Below, piece by piece: positions 52,452 to 61,961 of a DNA stretch of 64,000 bases. Every line of letters begins with the position of its first letter. Position 1 is the first letter of the stretch. Where the stretch lies: assembly GCF_030696805.1 (NCBI RefSeq), contig NZ_JAUYRO010000044.1, forward strand, positions 1 to 64,000, in the 5' to 3' direction. Source of the stretch: Methyloversatilis sp. Lineage in GTDB: Bacteria; Pseudomonadota; Gammaproteobacteria; Burkholderiales; Rhodocyclaceae. Below the pieces are notes generated by a model. That model was not told where the DNA came from. It worked only from the letters and a program-made list of their open reading frames with translations, and searched no databases. The translations under genes were made by a program, and so were the position numbers.

Positions 52452-53450
52452 ATGAAGGAGTTGGGTAAAGCTCCGAAAGTAGTGCGGCATGTCGTGGACA
52501 TCGAAGAAGCCGGCCAGCGCATCGACAATTTCCTGATCCGTATCTGCAAGGGCGTGCCGAAAAGCCATGTTTATCGGGTGCTGCGTTCGGGTGAAGTGCG
52601 GGTCAACAGCAAGCGGGTCGATCAGACTTACCGGCTGGTGGAAAGCGACGAAGTGCGCATTCCACCCATGCGGCTGGCTGAGCCCGGTGCGCCCGCGCCA
52701 GTGCCGTCGCGCGATTTCGACATCCTTTATGAAGACGAGGCCTTTCTCGCGCTGAACAAGCCGGCAGGCATGGCGGTACATGGTGGCAGCGGCGTCAGCT
52801 TCGGCGTCATCGAAAGCCTGCGCCGTGCCCGACCGGAGGCGCGGCTGCTCGAACTGGCGCACCGCCTGGACCGCGAAACTTCCGGCATCCTGCTCATCGC
52901 CAAGAAGCGGTCGGCGCTCACTTCGCTTCACGACGCCTTCCGCGATGGCGGCATGGAAAAGCACTATTTCGCGCTGGTCAGCGGGCGCTGGATGAATCCC
53001 CAGCAGCACATCAAGCTGGCGCTGACCAAATACCTGACCGAGTCCGGCGAGCGCCGGGTGTCGGTGGACAGTGAAGGCAAGGCGGCGCACTCCATTGTCC
53101 GGCTCGAAGTACGCTGGCCGGGCTACAGCCTGCTCGACGTCCGGATCAAGACCGGCCGGACGCACCAGATACGTGTGCATCTGTCGGCCAGTGGTTTTCC
53201 CATCGTCGGCGACGAAAAATATGGAGATTTCGCGCTCAACAAGGTGTTGCGCAAGGAAGGCCTGCCGCGCATGTTCCTGCACGCCCACAGCCTGGCCCTG
53301 AAACATCCGCTGACCGGAGAGCCTGTTGAACTGGCAGCGCCGTTGCCGGCTGACCTGACGGGCTTCGTGCGCCGCATCGATCAGCAGCAGCGGCGCGAAT
53401 TCGAACGAAAAGAAGCCGATCTACCTCTACAGAACGAACACCCCGACTGA
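52452..53450 (+). CDS. rluC: RluC, 23S rRNA pseudouridine synthase
   Basis: A 332-residue enzyme. An S4-like RNA-binding domain (about 15-75: QRIDNFLIRICKGVPKSHVYRVLRSGEVRVN) precedes the catalytic domain with HRLDRETSG, which holds the catalytic Asp. The KTGRTHQIRVHL motif follows. RluC makes pseudouridines 955, 2504 and 2580 of 23S rRNA. The gene starts at ATG 52452 and is followed at 7 bases by a HAD gene in a run that goes on to the Rieske and S49 genes. Confidence 0.93.
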   Translation: MKELGKAPKVVRHVVDIEEAGQRIDNFLIRICKGVPKSHVYRVLRSGEVRVNSKRVDQTYRLVESDEVRIPPMRLAEPGAPAPVPSRDFDILYEDEAFLALNKPAGMAVHGGSGVSFGVIESLRRARPEARLLELAHRLDRETSGILLIAKKRSALTSLHDAFRDGGMEKHYFALVSGRWMNPQQHIKLALTKYLTESGERRVSVDSEGKAAHSIVRLEVRWPGYSLLDVRIKTGRTHQIRVHLSASGFPIVGDEKYGDFALNKVLRKEGLPRMFLHAHSLALKHPLTGEPVELAAPLPADLTGFVRRIDQQQRREFERKEADLPLQNEHPD

Positions 53451-53457
53451 CATTCTC

Positions 53458-54114
53458 ATGCCCGCACAGTTTGACCTCATCGTTTTCGACTGGGACGGTA
53501 CGCTGCTCGACTCGGCCGCCGCCATCGTCCATGCCATACAGCGCGCCTGCGAAGATCTAGGGCTGGACACGCCGGACGAGCGCACTGCTCGTTCGGTGAT
53601 CGGCCTTGGCCTGGTCGACGCACTCGCCCGCGTGGTGCCCGAGTTACCGTCGTCACGCCATCAGGAACTGGCGGGCCGCTACCGCTACCACTATCTGGCA
53701 CGCGACCACGAACTGACACTGTTCGACGGCGTGCCCGCATTGCTGGACAGTCTGAGCGCGCGCGGACACACCCTGGCGGTCGCCACCGGCAAGAGCCGGG
53801 CGGGGCTGGACCGCGCGCTTGGCCACACCGGACTCGGTAGCCAATTTGCCGCGACGCGCTGCGCCGACGAGTCTGTATCGAAGCCGGCACCGGACATGGT
53901 GCTTGAACTGATGGACGAACTGTCGTTCGATCCGGCGCGCACACTGGTCATCGGCGACACGACGCACGACCTGCTGATGGCGCGGCACGCCGGATGCGAG
54001 TCGGTCGCGGTGACGTACGGCGCACATCCGCTGCACGAACTGCTGGCGGCCCGTCCGAAGGCACATTGCGCGAGTGTCGATGAACTGATGGCGTGGCTGG
54101 CATGTCACGCATAG
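53458..54114 (+). CDS. HAD-family hydrolase (Gph/phosphoglycolate phosphatase-like)
   Basis: A 218-residue HAD-IA phosphatase: nucleophile Asp in DWDGTLLDS, Thr/Ser in VATGKSRAG, Lys in SKPAPDMVLE and the acidic pair in VIGDTTHDLLMA. The alpha-helical cap (about 20-85) is of type C1. It acts on a small phosphometabolite, probably phosphoglycolate or a damaged metabolite. It is next to rluC as in many Proteobacteria. Confidence 0.88.
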   Translation: MPAQFDLIVFDWDGTLLDSAAAIVHAIQRACEDLGLDTPDERTARSVIGLGLVDALARVVPELPSSRHQELAGRYRYHYLARDHELTLFDGVPALLDSLSARGHTLAVATGKSRAGLDRALGHTGLGSQFAATRCADESVSKPAPDMVLELMDELSFDPARTLVIGDTTHDLLMARHAGCESVAVTYGAHPLHELLAARPKAHCASVDELMAWLACHA

Positions 54115-54440
54115 CGGTGTGCGAGTCGGCCGAACTGGTCGATGGCGGGCCCGGCGTGCGCTTCGAGGTCGAGCAGCGCGGCAAGGCAGTGGCTGCATTC
54201 GCGGTCAGATTTCGCGGGCAGGTGCATGGCTACGTCAATCGCTGCGCCCACGTGCCGATAGAGCTTGACTGGAATCACGGCGAGTTCTTCGACGACACAA
54301 AGTTATACTTGATGTGTTCCACTCATGGCGCGATCTATGCTCCTGAATCCGGGCACTGCGTCGGCGGACCCTGCCGCGGCAGCCGTCTCGAACCGGTAAC
54401 GCTGGAAGAATCCGGCGGAACGGTGTGGCGGCCCGCGTAA
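54102..54440 (+). CDS. Rieske-type [2Fe-2S] ferredoxin
   Basis: A 112-residue protein with the Rieske pair CAH (about 44-46) and CSTHGA (about 67-72) and a GGPCRGSRL end. Such small proteins are ferredoxins for oxygenases or stress proteins. The ATG at 54102 overlaps the HAD gene by 13 bases; GTG 54093 is an alternative. It is 22 bases before the S49 peptidase gene. Confidence 0.88.
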   Translation: MSRIAVCESAELVDGGPGVRFEVEQRGKAVAAFAVRFRGQVHGYVNRCAHVPIELDWNHGEFFDDTKLYLMCSTHGAIYAPESGHCVGGPCRGSRLEPVTLEESGGTVWRPA

Positions 54441-54462
54441 ATATTTGTTTAATTGGCTAAAA

Positions 54463-55428
54463 ATGTCTGAACCGGAAAAGCAGCGCGACCCCATTGCAGA
54501 ACCCGTCTGGGAACGAAAACTGATCGAGCGGCTGGCGCTTGAATCGGTGGTCGAGCAGCGGCGCAAACGTCGCTGGGGGATATTCTTCAAGCTGGTCGGC
54601 TTCGCCTACCTGGGCGTGCTTCTTTTTGCGCTTGTCGACTGGAGTACGTTGTTCAGCCAGGCGGAACATCGCAAGCACACTGCGCTGGTCGAACTGAGCG
54701 GGGTCATCGCGCCCGGGGCCGAAGCCAGTGCCGAGAGCGTGATGGCATCGCTACAGTCGGCATTCGAGGACAAGAACACCCAGGGCGTCATCCTGCGCAT
54801 CAACAGTCCTGGCGGCAGCCCGGTGCAGAGCGGCATCATCAACGACGAAATGAATCGCCTGCGCAGCATGTATCCGAATGTGCCGCTGTACGCGGTGGTC
54901 GAGGACATCTGCGCCTCCGGTGGCTACTACGTTGCGGTCGCGGCTGACCGCATCTATGTAGACAAGGCGAGCATCGTTGGCTCGATCGGCGTGTTGATGG
55001 AAGGTTTCGGTTTTACCGGCCTGATGGACAAGCTTGGCGTCGAGCGTCGCCTGCTGACCGCAGGCGAAAACAAGGGTTTCCTTGACCCGTTTTCGCCGCA
55101 GGACGAAGGTCATCGCGTGCACGCACGGGAACTGCTTGGCGACGTGCATCAGCAGTTCATCGACGTCGTGCGCAAGGGGCGCGGCGATCGGTTGAAGGAA
55201 TCGCCGGACATGTTCTCCGGACTGATGTGGAGCGGTACCCGCAGCATAGAACTCGGCCTCGCCGATGATCTCGGTAGCGTCGAATTCGTCGCGCGCGAGG
55301 TGGTCAAGGCGGCAGACATCGTCGACTTCACCCAGCGGCAGAATCTGGCGGAACGTTTCGCCAAGCAATTTGGCGCCGACGTCGGGGAAAGTGTTGCGGG
55401 TGCCTTTTCGCGCATCGGTCTGCGCTGA
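54463..55428 (+). CDS. S49-family signal peptide peptidase (SppA-like)
   Basis: A 321-residue membrane peptidase. One N-terminal transmembrane helix (IFFKLVGFAYLGVLLFALVDW, about 45-65) precedes a single S49 domain, unlike the duplicated E. coli SppA. SPGGSP (about 128) and the catalytic Ser in CASGGYYVA (about 152), with the Lys in GSIGVLMEGFGFTGLMDKLG (about 194), are present. It degrades signal peptides or membrane-protein fragments. ATG 54463 is chosen; TTG 54445 is an alternative. Converges on an RsmI-like gene. Confidence 0.9.
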   Translation: MSEPEKQRDPIAEPVWERKLIERLALESVVEQRRKRRWGIFFKLVGFAYLGVLLFALVDWSTLFSQAEHRKHTALVELSGVIAPGAEASAESVMASLQSAFEDKNTQGVILRINSPGGSPVQSGIINDEMNRLRSMYPNVPLYAVVEDICASGGYYVAVAADRIYVDKASIVGSIGVLMEGFGFTGLMDKLGVERRLLTAGENKGFLDPFSPQDEGHRVHARELLGDVHQQFIDVVRKGRGDRLKESPDMFSGLMWSGTRSIELGLADDLGSVEFVAREVVKAADIVDFTQRQNLAERFAKQFGADVGESVAGAFSRIGLR

Positions 55429-55451
55429 GGTTTGCTGCGACCGGTCAGCGT

Positions 55452-56180
55452 TCAGGCGCCGGCCAGCATCAGGAACAGGGTGGGGCGCCGGTCGATGCGC
55501 GCCACATCCGCCGTTTTCCACTGCGCCACAGTAAGCGTACGCACGTACTGATCAGGCGCAGTCAGCGCGCTGGCGATGCACAGCAATGTGTCACCGCGGC
55601 AATGCGCGCGGAGAGTCTCGAACATTTTCAGATTGCGATAGGGCGTTTCGATGAACAACTGCGTCTGGCGCAGTTGCGCCGACGTCTTTTCGAGGGTGGT
55701 CAACGCACGCGCTCGCTCAGCGTCGTTCACCGGCAGGTAGCCATGAAACGCAAACGACTGGCCATTCAGTCCCGAAGCCATCAGGCCGAGAAGGATGGAC
55801 GACGGACCGACCAGCGGTACCACTTCGATACCCATGGCGTGTGCAGCGCGCGCCGCCAGCGCGCCGGGGTCGGCGACACCCGGACAGCCGGCATCCGAAA
55901 TGACGCCTGCGCTGCGCCCCGCGCGTACCGGTTCAAGCAGCGCACGAAGCGGAGAGCCGCCGCGCTCAGGGGGCAGTTCGACGATTTCCAGCTCGCGCAG
56001 CGGCGTCGGATGCTCCAGTCGCTTCAACGTCGCCCGCGCGGACTTGGCGCTTTCGACCAGAAAGTAGTCGAGCCGGTGCGCACACTCCCGCACCGCCGAA
56101 GGTGTATCGGCATGCCACAAGGCGCGGCTGTCGAGTGCGCTGGGCAACATGTAGAGCACACCGGGCGGCGGTGTGCTCAT
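55452..56180 (-). CDS. RsmI-like tetrapyrrole-methylase-family SAM methyltransferase
   Basis: A 242-residue protein of the tetrapyrrole (CbiF-like) methylase fold: LYMLPSALDSRALWH at the N-terminus instead of the usual GTLYLVATPIGNL, then DAGCPGVADPGA, LVGPSSILLGLMASGLNGQSFAFHGYLP and FIETPYRN, as in RsmI (which methylates the ribose of C1402 in 16S rRNA). The altered N-terminus suggests it is a paralogue with another substrate. It overlaps maf by 4 bases (ATGA). Confidence 0.85.
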   Translation of the reverse strand: MSTPPPGVLYMLPSALDSRALWHADTPSAVRECAHRLDYFLVESAKSARATLKRLEHPTPLRELEIVELPPERGGSPLRALLEPVRAGRSAGVISDAGCPGVADPGALAARAAHAMGIEVVPLVGPSSILLGLMASGLNGQSFAFHGYLPVNDAERARALTTLEKTSAQLRQTQLFIETPYRNLKMFETLRAHCRGDTLLCIASALTAPDQYVRTLTVAQWKTADVARIDRRPTLFLMLAGA

Positions 56181-56767
56181 GGCAGCGGATAACCGATGCG
56201 ACGCAATATGCGGCTCAACTCGATCAGCGGCAGACCGACCAGTGCGGTCGGGTCGTCCCCGCTCAGCCTTTCCAGCAGCGCGATGCCGAGGGACTCGGAT
56301 TTCGCGGCACCGGCACAGTCGACCGGGTCGTCAAGTTCGACATAGCGTTCGATTTCCGCCAGCGACAGCGTCCGGAACACCACTTCCGTCGGAACGACTG
56401 CTTCGTGCAGCGCGCCGTTTCGCGCATCGAGGACACAGAGCGCGGTGTCGAAGGTCACTTTCGCGCCGCTCAGTTCGAGCAACTGGACGATTGCGGCATC
56501 GCGCGTTCCGGGCTTGCCGTAGCGACGGACGCCGCACCAGGCGACCTGGTCGGAGCCGATGATGCAGCTGTCCGGATGGCGGAGGGCGATTGCTTGTGCC
56601 TTTTGGCGGGCGAGCCGGGCGGCCTGCGCACGGGGCGTTTCGTCACCAAGGCAGGATTCGTCGATGTCCGGCGAAGCCGTTGTGAAGGGCAGGTGCAGGC
56701 GCACCAGCAATTCGCGTCGATAGCGCGACGAGGAACCAAGAACGAGCGGGGGAAGGGCGTCGGACAT
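56177..56767 (-). CDS. Maf-family nucleotide pyrophosphatase (YceF type)
   Basis: A 196-residue protein. LGSSSRYRRELL is the N-terminal triphosphate loop, DIDES and GSDQVAW hold the catalytic acidic residues, and CAGAAKSESLGIALLERLSGDDPTALVGLPL is the C-terminal signature. The YceF subgroup hydrolyses m7GTP. Divergent from the yceD-rpmF-plsX operon, as in E. coli, and 4-base coupled to the RsmI-like gene. Confidence 0.9.
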   Translation of the reverse strand: MSDALPPLVLGSSSRYRRELLVRLHLPFTTASPDIDESCLGDETPRAQAARLARQKAQAIALRHPDSCIIGSDQVAWCGVRRYGKPGTRDAAIVQLLELSGAKVTFDTALCVLDARNGALHEAVVPTEVVFRTLSLAEIERYVELDDPVDCAGAAKSESLGIALLERLSGDDPTALVGLPLIELSRILRRIGYPLP

Positions 56768-56801
56768 AAGCGGGACGGGCGGCGTGTCGTTGCGGAACGC
56801 T

Positions 56802-56831
56802 TTGACAGTTTTACGTGCTGGATAGTATCAT
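56802..56831 (+). promoter_or_regulatory. Sigma70 promoter of the yceD-rpmF-plsX-fab operon
   Basis: TTGACA (56802-56807) and TATCAT (56826-56831), spaced by 18 bases, form a near-consensus promoter, with one mismatch in the -10. A start at about 56838 would leave a leader of about 78 bases before yceD. It is the best promoter seen in the window. Confidence 0.8.
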
Positions 56832-56915
56832 TTTGGGTTTGATTCTTCGGCCTGATGCGCCCTGTAGGCCCGCCGACAGGCGGTCTGGTTCCGACAGCGT
56901 GCGACAGAGGGTCCC

Positions 56916-57473
56916 GTGACAAGCATGGATGAGAGCGAACGGCAGCAGGCATCCGGCAAGGTTGGCGGCATGCCTCGTCAGCTTGACGCGATACAGTTTG
57001 CACGAACGTCCGGCGTCCTTGATGGCAGTACGGATGTCGCATTGCTTGAACGTGTCGCGCAGGAGTGCTCAGCGGTTCCGGCACGGATAGACTGGTCGAT
57101 CGCCGGGCAGGTTGATGATGAAGGAGCGTGCTGGCTTGAATTGGCGCTTGAGGGTTCATTGATGTTGCAGTGTCAGCGCTGCCTCGAAGACGTCGCAGTG
57201 GGTGTGCGCAGCCGGTCTCGCCTCCGTCTTGTTCCAGCCGGTGAAGACTGGGGCGATCAGGACCTTGATGACGACAGCTATGAGGCGCTTGAGCTGGAAG
57301 GTTTGCTGGACGTGCGAGCGCTGATCGAGGACGAGGTGTTGCTTTCGCTGCCCGCCATCGCGCTTCATGAACAGTGCAGTCCGCCTGGCGCGGGCGCAGA
57401 CTCCGATGTGGCCAAGCCGTCGCCGTTCGCTAAGTTGGGCACTGAGTTGGGCAGGTTGAAGCAGGGGAAGTAG
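56916..57473 (+). CDS. yceD: YceD (DUF177) family 23S rRNA accumulation protein
   Basis: A 185-residue protein with CQRCLED and a C-terminal EDEVLLSLPAIALHEQC, the zinc-ribbon-like Cys pattern of YceD/DUF177. It is encoded before rpmF as in most bacteria and is needed for 23S rRNA accumulation. GTG 56916 has GAGGG close upstream; ATG 56925 is an alternative. Confidence 0.88.
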   Translation: MTSMDESERQQASGKVGGMPRQLDAIQFARTSGVLDGSTDVALLERVAQECSAVPARIDWSIAGQVDDEGACWLELALEGSLMLQCQRCLEDVAVGVRSRSRLRLVPAGEDWGDQDLDDDSYEALELEGLLDVRALIEDEVLLSLPAIALHEQCSPPGAGADSDVAKPSPFAKLGTELGRLKQGK

Positions 57474-57633
57474 CAGAAGTCGTAGGTGCCGGCGGCTGAT
57501 GGCCCGGTGGTGTGCAAAAAGCAGGGTCGGCGCGTAACGCGCAGTCCGAACGCTCGGCAACTGTCGACCGGTCGGGAGAGCAGCGGCGATCCATCACGTT
57601 TTATTCATCCGGTTTTCCGGTAGGAGTGGTTCC

Positions 57634-57813
57634 ATGGCAGTCCAGCAAAACAAGAAGTCCCCGTCGAAGCGCGGCATGCATCGTGCACACGATTTCCTGA
57701 CAGCACCGGCGACGGCAGTCGAATCGACGACCGGTGAGGTGCACTTGCGCCACCACATTTCCCCGAGCGGTTTCTACCGCGGCAAGAAGGTGCTCAAGAC
57801 CAAGGGCGAGTGA
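57634..57813 (+). CDS. rpmF: Ribosomal protein L32
   Basis: A 59-residue protein: [20 protein letters not shown] at the start and [20 protein letters not shown] at the end. L32 is a component of the 50S subunit. It lacks the zinc Cys residues, as in other proteobacterial forms. AGGAG lies 9 bases before ATG 57634. Confidence 0.95.
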   Translation: MAVQQNKKSPSKRGMHRAHDFLTAPATAVESTTGEVHLRHHISPSGFYRGKKVLKTKGE

Positions 57814-57889
57814 TCCCCTGTTCCGACTTTCCGGCGCGCAGCCCGATGTCGGCATGTTTCGGCCATCGTGACTGGACTGGATGCATCGC

Positions 57890-58903
57890 ATGAGCTACAC
57901 CCTCGCCATTGATTGCATGGGCGGGGACCACGGCCCGTCGGTCACCGTGCCGGCGGCCGTTTCCTACATCCGGCGTGATCCCGCCTGCAGCGTTGTGCTG
58001 GTCGGGCTGCAGGACGTTCTGAACGCAGAGTTGAAGCGCCTGGGTGCCGAAAACGAACCCAGGCTGTCTGTCGTGCACGCCACGGAAGTGATCGGCATGG
58101 ACGAGCCGCCAGCGCAGGCGATGCGCGGCAAGAAGGATTCGTCGATGCGGGTCGCGATAGACCTGGTCAAGTCCGGGCGCGTGCAGGCGGCTGTTTCCGC
58201 CGGCAACACCGGCGCATTGATGGCGATCGCAAGATTCGTCCTCAAAACCCTGCCCGGGATCGACCGCCCGGCCATTGCGTCCATCCTGCCGACGATGAAG
58301 GGGCACACCTATGTGCTCGATCTTGGCGCCAACGTGGATTGCACGTCCGAGCATCTGTTCCAGTTCGGGCTGATGGGCGCAATGCTGGTGTCGGCACTCG
58401 AGTCGCGCGAGCGTCCCAGCGTCGGCCTGCTCAACATCGGCGAAGAGGCGATCAAGGGCAACGATGCGGTCAAGGGAGCGGCAGAACTGTTGCGCGCCAG
58501 CGATCTGAATTTCTACGGCAATGTGGAAGGCAACGACATCTACAAGGGCACGACAGATGTCGTCGTGTGCGATGGCTTTGTCGGCAACGTGGCGCTGAAA
58601 ACGTCGGAAGGTCTGGCGCAGATGATTGCGACCTTCCTGCGCGAGGAATTCAGTCGCGGACCGTTGCGCAAGCTCATGTATCTGGCTGCGCGGCCGGTGA
58701 TTCAGGCCTTCCGCAACCGGGTTGATCATCGTCGCTACAATGGCGCCACGCTGCTCGGGCTGCGTGGCGTCGTCGTCAAGAGCCATGGCTCGAGCGATGC
58801 CTACGGATTCGAAGAGGCGGTGGCGCGTGCGGCGGATGCCGTGCGCAACGACCTGATCGCCCGCATTACCCTTTGCATGACACGTACCGAGGTGGCTGCA
58901 TGA
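57890..58903 (+). CDS. plsX: PlsX, phosphate acyltransferase
   Basis: A 337-residue enzyme. [13 protein letters not shown] at the N-terminus, [32 protein letters not shown] and [15 protein letters not shown] are conserved in PlsX, which converts acyl-ACP to acyl-phosphate for phospholipid synthesis. ATG 57890 is favoured over ATG 57881. The stop overlaps fabH (ATGA). Confidence 0.96.
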   Translation: MSYTLAIDCMGGDHGPSVTVPAAVSYIRRDPACSVVLVGLQDVLNAELKRLGAENEPRLSVVHATEVIGMDEPPAQAMRGKKDSSMRVAIDLVKSGRVQAAVSAGNTGALMAIARFVLKTLPGIDRPAIASILPTMKGHTYVLDLGANVDCTSEHLFQFGLMGAMLVSALESRERPSVGLLNIGEEAIKGNDAVKGAAELLRASDLNFYGNVEGNDIYKGTTDVVVCDGFVGNVALKTSEGLAQMIATFLREEFSRGPLRKLMYLAARPVIQAFRNRVDHRRYNGATLLGLRGVVVKSHGSSDAYGFEEAVARAADAVRNDLIARITLCMTRTEVAA

Positions 58904-59862
58904 CCTTCTGCCGTATCACCGGCACCGGCTCGTATCTGCCGGGATCGCCGGTGTCCAACGACGATCTCGTTGCGCGTGGCATCGAGACGTCCGACGAATG
59001 GATTGCCGAGCGGACCGGCATCCGGCGTCGTCACTTTGCCGCCGACGACGAAAAATCCAGCGATCTTGCGCTGCATGCCTGTCGCAGGGCGCTCGAGGCG
59101 GCGGGGCGCCCGGCGCAGGACATCGACTTGATCATCGTTGCGACTTCGACGCCGGACCAGGTCTTTCCGAGTACCGCCTGCCTGCTGCAGAACCGACTCG
59201 AAAACCGCACCGCAGTGGCGTTTGACGTCCAGGCTGTCTGCGCAGGATTCGTGTACGCGCTGACCATTGCCGAAAAATTCATCCGGTCCGGCTCGCACAA
59301 ATGCGCGCTGGTGGTGGGTACGGAAGTCTTTTCTCGCATCCTGAACTGGGACGACCGCGGCACATGTGTCCTTTTCGGCGACGGCGCGGGCGCGGTGGTG
59401 CTTGAGGCGTCGGACGAGCCGGGCATCCTGTCGTCGGTGTTGCACGCCGATGGTCATTACCACGACATCCTGTCTGTACCCGGTACGGTGTGCGGCGGCA
59501 AGGTGTCGGGTACGCCTCTGCTCCAGATGGATGGCCAGGCGGTATTCAAATTCGCAGTACGCGTGCTCGGGGACACGGCAATCGAGTTGATGGACGCAGC
59601 GAAACTGCCGATGACTGCCCTCGACTGGCTGGTGCCGCACCAGGCGAACGTGCGCATTCTTCAATCCACCGCTCGCCGGCTCGATCTGCCGATGGACAAG
59701 GTGGTGGTCACCGTGGCCGACCACGGCAACACCTCGGCTGCGTCGGTCCCGCTCGCGCTCGATCTGGCGGTGCGCGACGGTCGCATCCGGCGTGGTCAGC
59801 TCGTCATGCTGGAAGGTGTCGGCGGTGGTTTCACCTGGGGCGGCGCGCTGCTTCGCTTCTGA
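58900..59862 (+). CDS. fabH: FabH, beta-ketoacyl-ACP synthase III
   Basis: A 320-residue enzyme with catalytic Cys in [12 protein letters not shown] (about 113), His in VPHQANVRI (about 247) and Asn in [11 protein letters not shown] (about 277). It condenses acetyl-CoA with malonyl-ACP to start fatty acid synthesis. ATG 58900 overlaps the plsX stop (ATGA). Confidence 0.96.
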   Translation: MTFCRITGTGSYLPGSPVSNDDLVARGIETSDEWIAERTGIRRRHFAADDEKSSDLALHACRRALEAAGRPAQDIDLIIVATSTPDQVFPSTACLLQNRLENRTAVAFDVQAVCAGFVYALTIAEKFIRSGSHKCALVVGTEVFSRILNWDDRGTCVLFGDGAGAVVLEASDEPGILSSVLHADGHYHDILSVPGTVCGGKVSGTPLLQMDGQAVFKFAVRVLGDTAIELMDAAKLPMTALDWLVPHQANVRILQSTARRLDLPMDKVVVTVADHGNTSAASVPLALDLAVRDGRIRRGQLVMLEGVGGGFTWGGALLRF

Positions 59863-59875
59863 AGGTCTTTCGAAC

Positions 59876-60814
59876 ATGCAGAAACTCGCATTTGTATTTC
59901 CCGGGCAGGGTTCGCAGTCGGTCGGCATGATGGCCGCCTACGGCGACGACCCTGTACTCCGACACACTTTCGACGAAGCGTCCGCCGCGCTGGGCGAAGA
60001 TCTATGGTCGATGGTGTGCGAAGGTCCGGCCGAACGCCTTGCCCTCACCACCAACACCCAGCCCTTGATGCTGACCGCGGGCGTTGCCGTGTATCGCAGC
60101 TGGATGGCCCGCACCGGTCGTCGTCCCGACATGGTCGCTGGCCACAGCCTTGGCGAATACGCCGCGCTGGTGGCGGCCGGAGTGTTGACGCTTGCTGATG
60201 CGGTGCCCCTGGTCCGTCTGCGTGCCCAGGCGATGCAGGATGCAGTGCCGGCAGGGACTGGCGCCATGGCCGCTGTCCTCGGACTGGACGCAGCGGCGGT
60301 ACAGGGCTGCTGCGAGGAAGCGGCACAGGGGCAGATCGTCAGCGCCGTCAACTTCAATTCGCCGGAGCAGACGGTGATTGCCGGCCATGCCGAGGCGGTG
60401 ACGCGAGCCATGGCGCTGCTGTCGGAGCGCGGAGCCAAGCGCACCGTGGCGCTTCCCGTCAGCGCGCCCTTCCATTGCGCCCTGATGCAGCCGGCTGCAG
60501 CACGCCTGGCCGAAGCGCTGCCGGCGGTGGCGTTCGCCCGCCCGGCGATTACCCTGATCAACAACGTCGACGTTGCCTCGCCCGATGAACCGGATGCCAT
60601 CCGCGACGCACTGGTGCGTCAGGCTGCTGCTCCGGTGCGCTGGGTTGAAGTCATCCAGCGCATGGCGGAACTCGGCGCTGTCACCGTGGCGGAGTGCGGG
60701 CCGGGCAAGGTGCTGGCCGGCCTGACCAAGCGGATCGACCGCAACCTCACGGGTGTGGCGCTGGCGGATGCAGCGTCGCTGGAACAGCTGGCACAACAGA
60801 TCGGAGCGCAATAA
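59876..60814 (+). CDS. fabD: FabD, malonyl-CoA:ACP transacylase
   Basis: A 312-residue enzyme with FVFPGQGSQSVGM at the N-terminus, the nucleophile Ser in GHSLGEYAAL (about 92) and the His in PVSAPFHCALM (about 200). It loads malonate onto ACP. The stop shares one base with the fabG start (TAATG). Confidence 0.96.
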   Translation: MQKLAFVFPGQGSQSVGMMAAYGDDPVLRHTFDEASAALGEDLWSMVCEGPAERLALTTNTQPLMLTAGVAVYRSWMARTGRRPDMVAGHSLGEYAALVAAGVLTLADAVPLVRLRAQAMQDAVPAGTGAMAAVLGLDAAAVQGCCEEAAQGQIVSAVNFNSPEQTVIAGHAEAVTRAMALLSERGAKRTVALPVSAPFHCALMQPAAARLAEALPAVAFARPAITLINNVDVASPDEPDAIRDALVRQAAAPVRWVEVIQRMAELGAVTVAECGPGKVLAGLTKRIDRNLTGVALADAASLEQLAQQIGAQ

Positions 60815-61560
60815 TGGGCGTACTTGACGGACAGATAGCGCTGGTGACCGGTGCCAGCCGCGGCATCGGTCGCGCGATCGCGCTGGCACTCGGCGCCGCA
60901 GGCGCAACTGTGGTGGGCACTGCGACGACGGAAGCCGGTGCGGCGGGAATCCAGCAGGCGCTTGATGGCGCAGGTTTCAAGGGGCGTGGGATCGTGCTCG
61001 ACGTGACCCGAAGCGAAGATATCGCTACAGCAATGTCCGGCATCGAACAGGCTTTCGGTGCCGTCACGGTTCTCGTCAACAACGCCGGCATCACACGCGA
61101 CAATCTGGCCATGCGGATGAAGGACGACGAATGGCAGGCCGTCATCGACACCAATCTGAAGGCGGTATTCTCGATGTCGCGCGCCGTGATGCGCGGCATG
61201 ATGAAGGCGCGCAACGGCCGCATCATCAACATCACGTCGGTGGTGGGTGAAACCGGTAACCCCGGTCAGGCGAACTACGCCGCCGCCAAGGCGGGCGTGG
61301 CTGGCATGAGCATGGCACTAGCGCGTGAGCTGGGTTCGCGCAACATCACGGTCAATTGTGTGGCGCCGGGCTTCATCGCGACCGACATGACCGATGCGCT
61401 GGCGGACACGGCGCGCGCCGCGCTGCTGGGCCAGATCCCGCTCGGACGCCTTGGTACGACAGATGAAGTCGCGGGCGCCGTCGTGTTTCTCGCCTCGCCG
61501 CAGGCCGCTTACGTGACCGGCAACACGCTGCACGTGAATGGTGGCATGTTCATGCATTGA
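60814..61560 (+). CDS. fabG: FabG, 3-oxoacyl-ACP reductase
   Basis: A 248-residue SDR with TGASRGIGRAIA, NNAG, the Ser in NITSVVGETGN and the Tyr-Lys pair in YAAAK. NAPGF-like VAPGFIATDMT and VTGNTLHVNGGMFM fit FabG. It reduces 3-oxoacyl-ACP with NADPH. Confidence 0.95.
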   Translation: MGVLDGQIALVTGASRGIGRAIALALGAAGATVVGTATTEAGAAGIQQALDGAGFKGRGIVLDVTRSEDIATAMSGIEQAFGAVTVLVNNAGITRDNLAMRMKDDEWQAVIDTNLKAVFSMSRAVMRGMMKARNGRIINITSVVGETGNPGQANYAAAKAGVAGMSMALARELGSRNITVNCVAPGFIATDMTDALADTARAALLGQIPLGRLGTTDEVAGAVVFLASPQAAYVTGNTLHVNGGMFMH

Positions 61561-61620
61561 CGCTGGCGGGATCGGCGGTGTTTCCGGCCGGTCGTTGCCG
61601 GCGAAGCGGGGCAGGCTTTC

Positions 61621-61629
61621 TGTTACACT
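61621..61629 (+). promoter_or_regulatory. Extended -10 promoter element before acpP
   Basis: TGTTACACT contains the TG-n extension and the -10 hexamer TACACT (61624-61629). No good -35 sits 17 bases upstream (TTGCCG at 61595-61600 is 23 bases away). It may give acpP extra transcription beyond the operon promoter, as its protein is made in excess. Confidence 0.5.
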
Positions 61630-61647
61630 CGCGCCACTTTTTTTAGT

Positions 61648-61669
61648 GCCCTGACGGACTCGTCAGGGC
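61648..61669 (+). other. Leader hairpin of acpP
   Basis: GCCCTGACG-GACT-CGTCAGGGC is a perfect 9-bp stem with a four-base loop, ending 23 bases before the acpP start. No T tract follows, so it is unlikely to terminate; it may protect the acpP mRNA 5' end. Confidence 0.6.
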
Positions 61670-61692
61670 TTACACAGGGAAGGAGTTTCGCA

Positions 61693-61938
61693 ATGGAAAA
61701 CATCGAACAACGCGTCAAGAAGATCGTCGCCGAACAACTGGGCGTAAACGAAGCCGAGATCAAGAACGAATCGTCATTCGTCGATGATCTGGGCGCCGAT
61801 TCGCTCGATACGGTCGAACTGGTGATGGCTCTCGAAGAAGAATTCGAGTGCGAAATCCCGGACGAAGAAGCGGAAAAGATCACTTCGGTGCAGCAGGCCA
61901 TCGACTACGTGAATGGCCATCTCGCCGGCAAGGCCTGA
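61693..61938 (+). CDS. acpP: Acyl carrier protein
   Basis: An 81-residue acidic protein with the phosphopantetheine Ser in [10 protein letters not shown]. It carries growing acyl chains in fatty acid synthesis. AGGAG lies 7 bases before ATG 61693. Confidence 0.97.
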   Translation: MENIEQRVKKIVAEQLGVNEAEIKNESSFVDDLGADSLDTVELVMALEEEFECEIPDEEAEKITSVQQAIDYVNGHLAGKA

Positions 61939-61961
61939 TCGTTCATCGGACGGAGTACGTT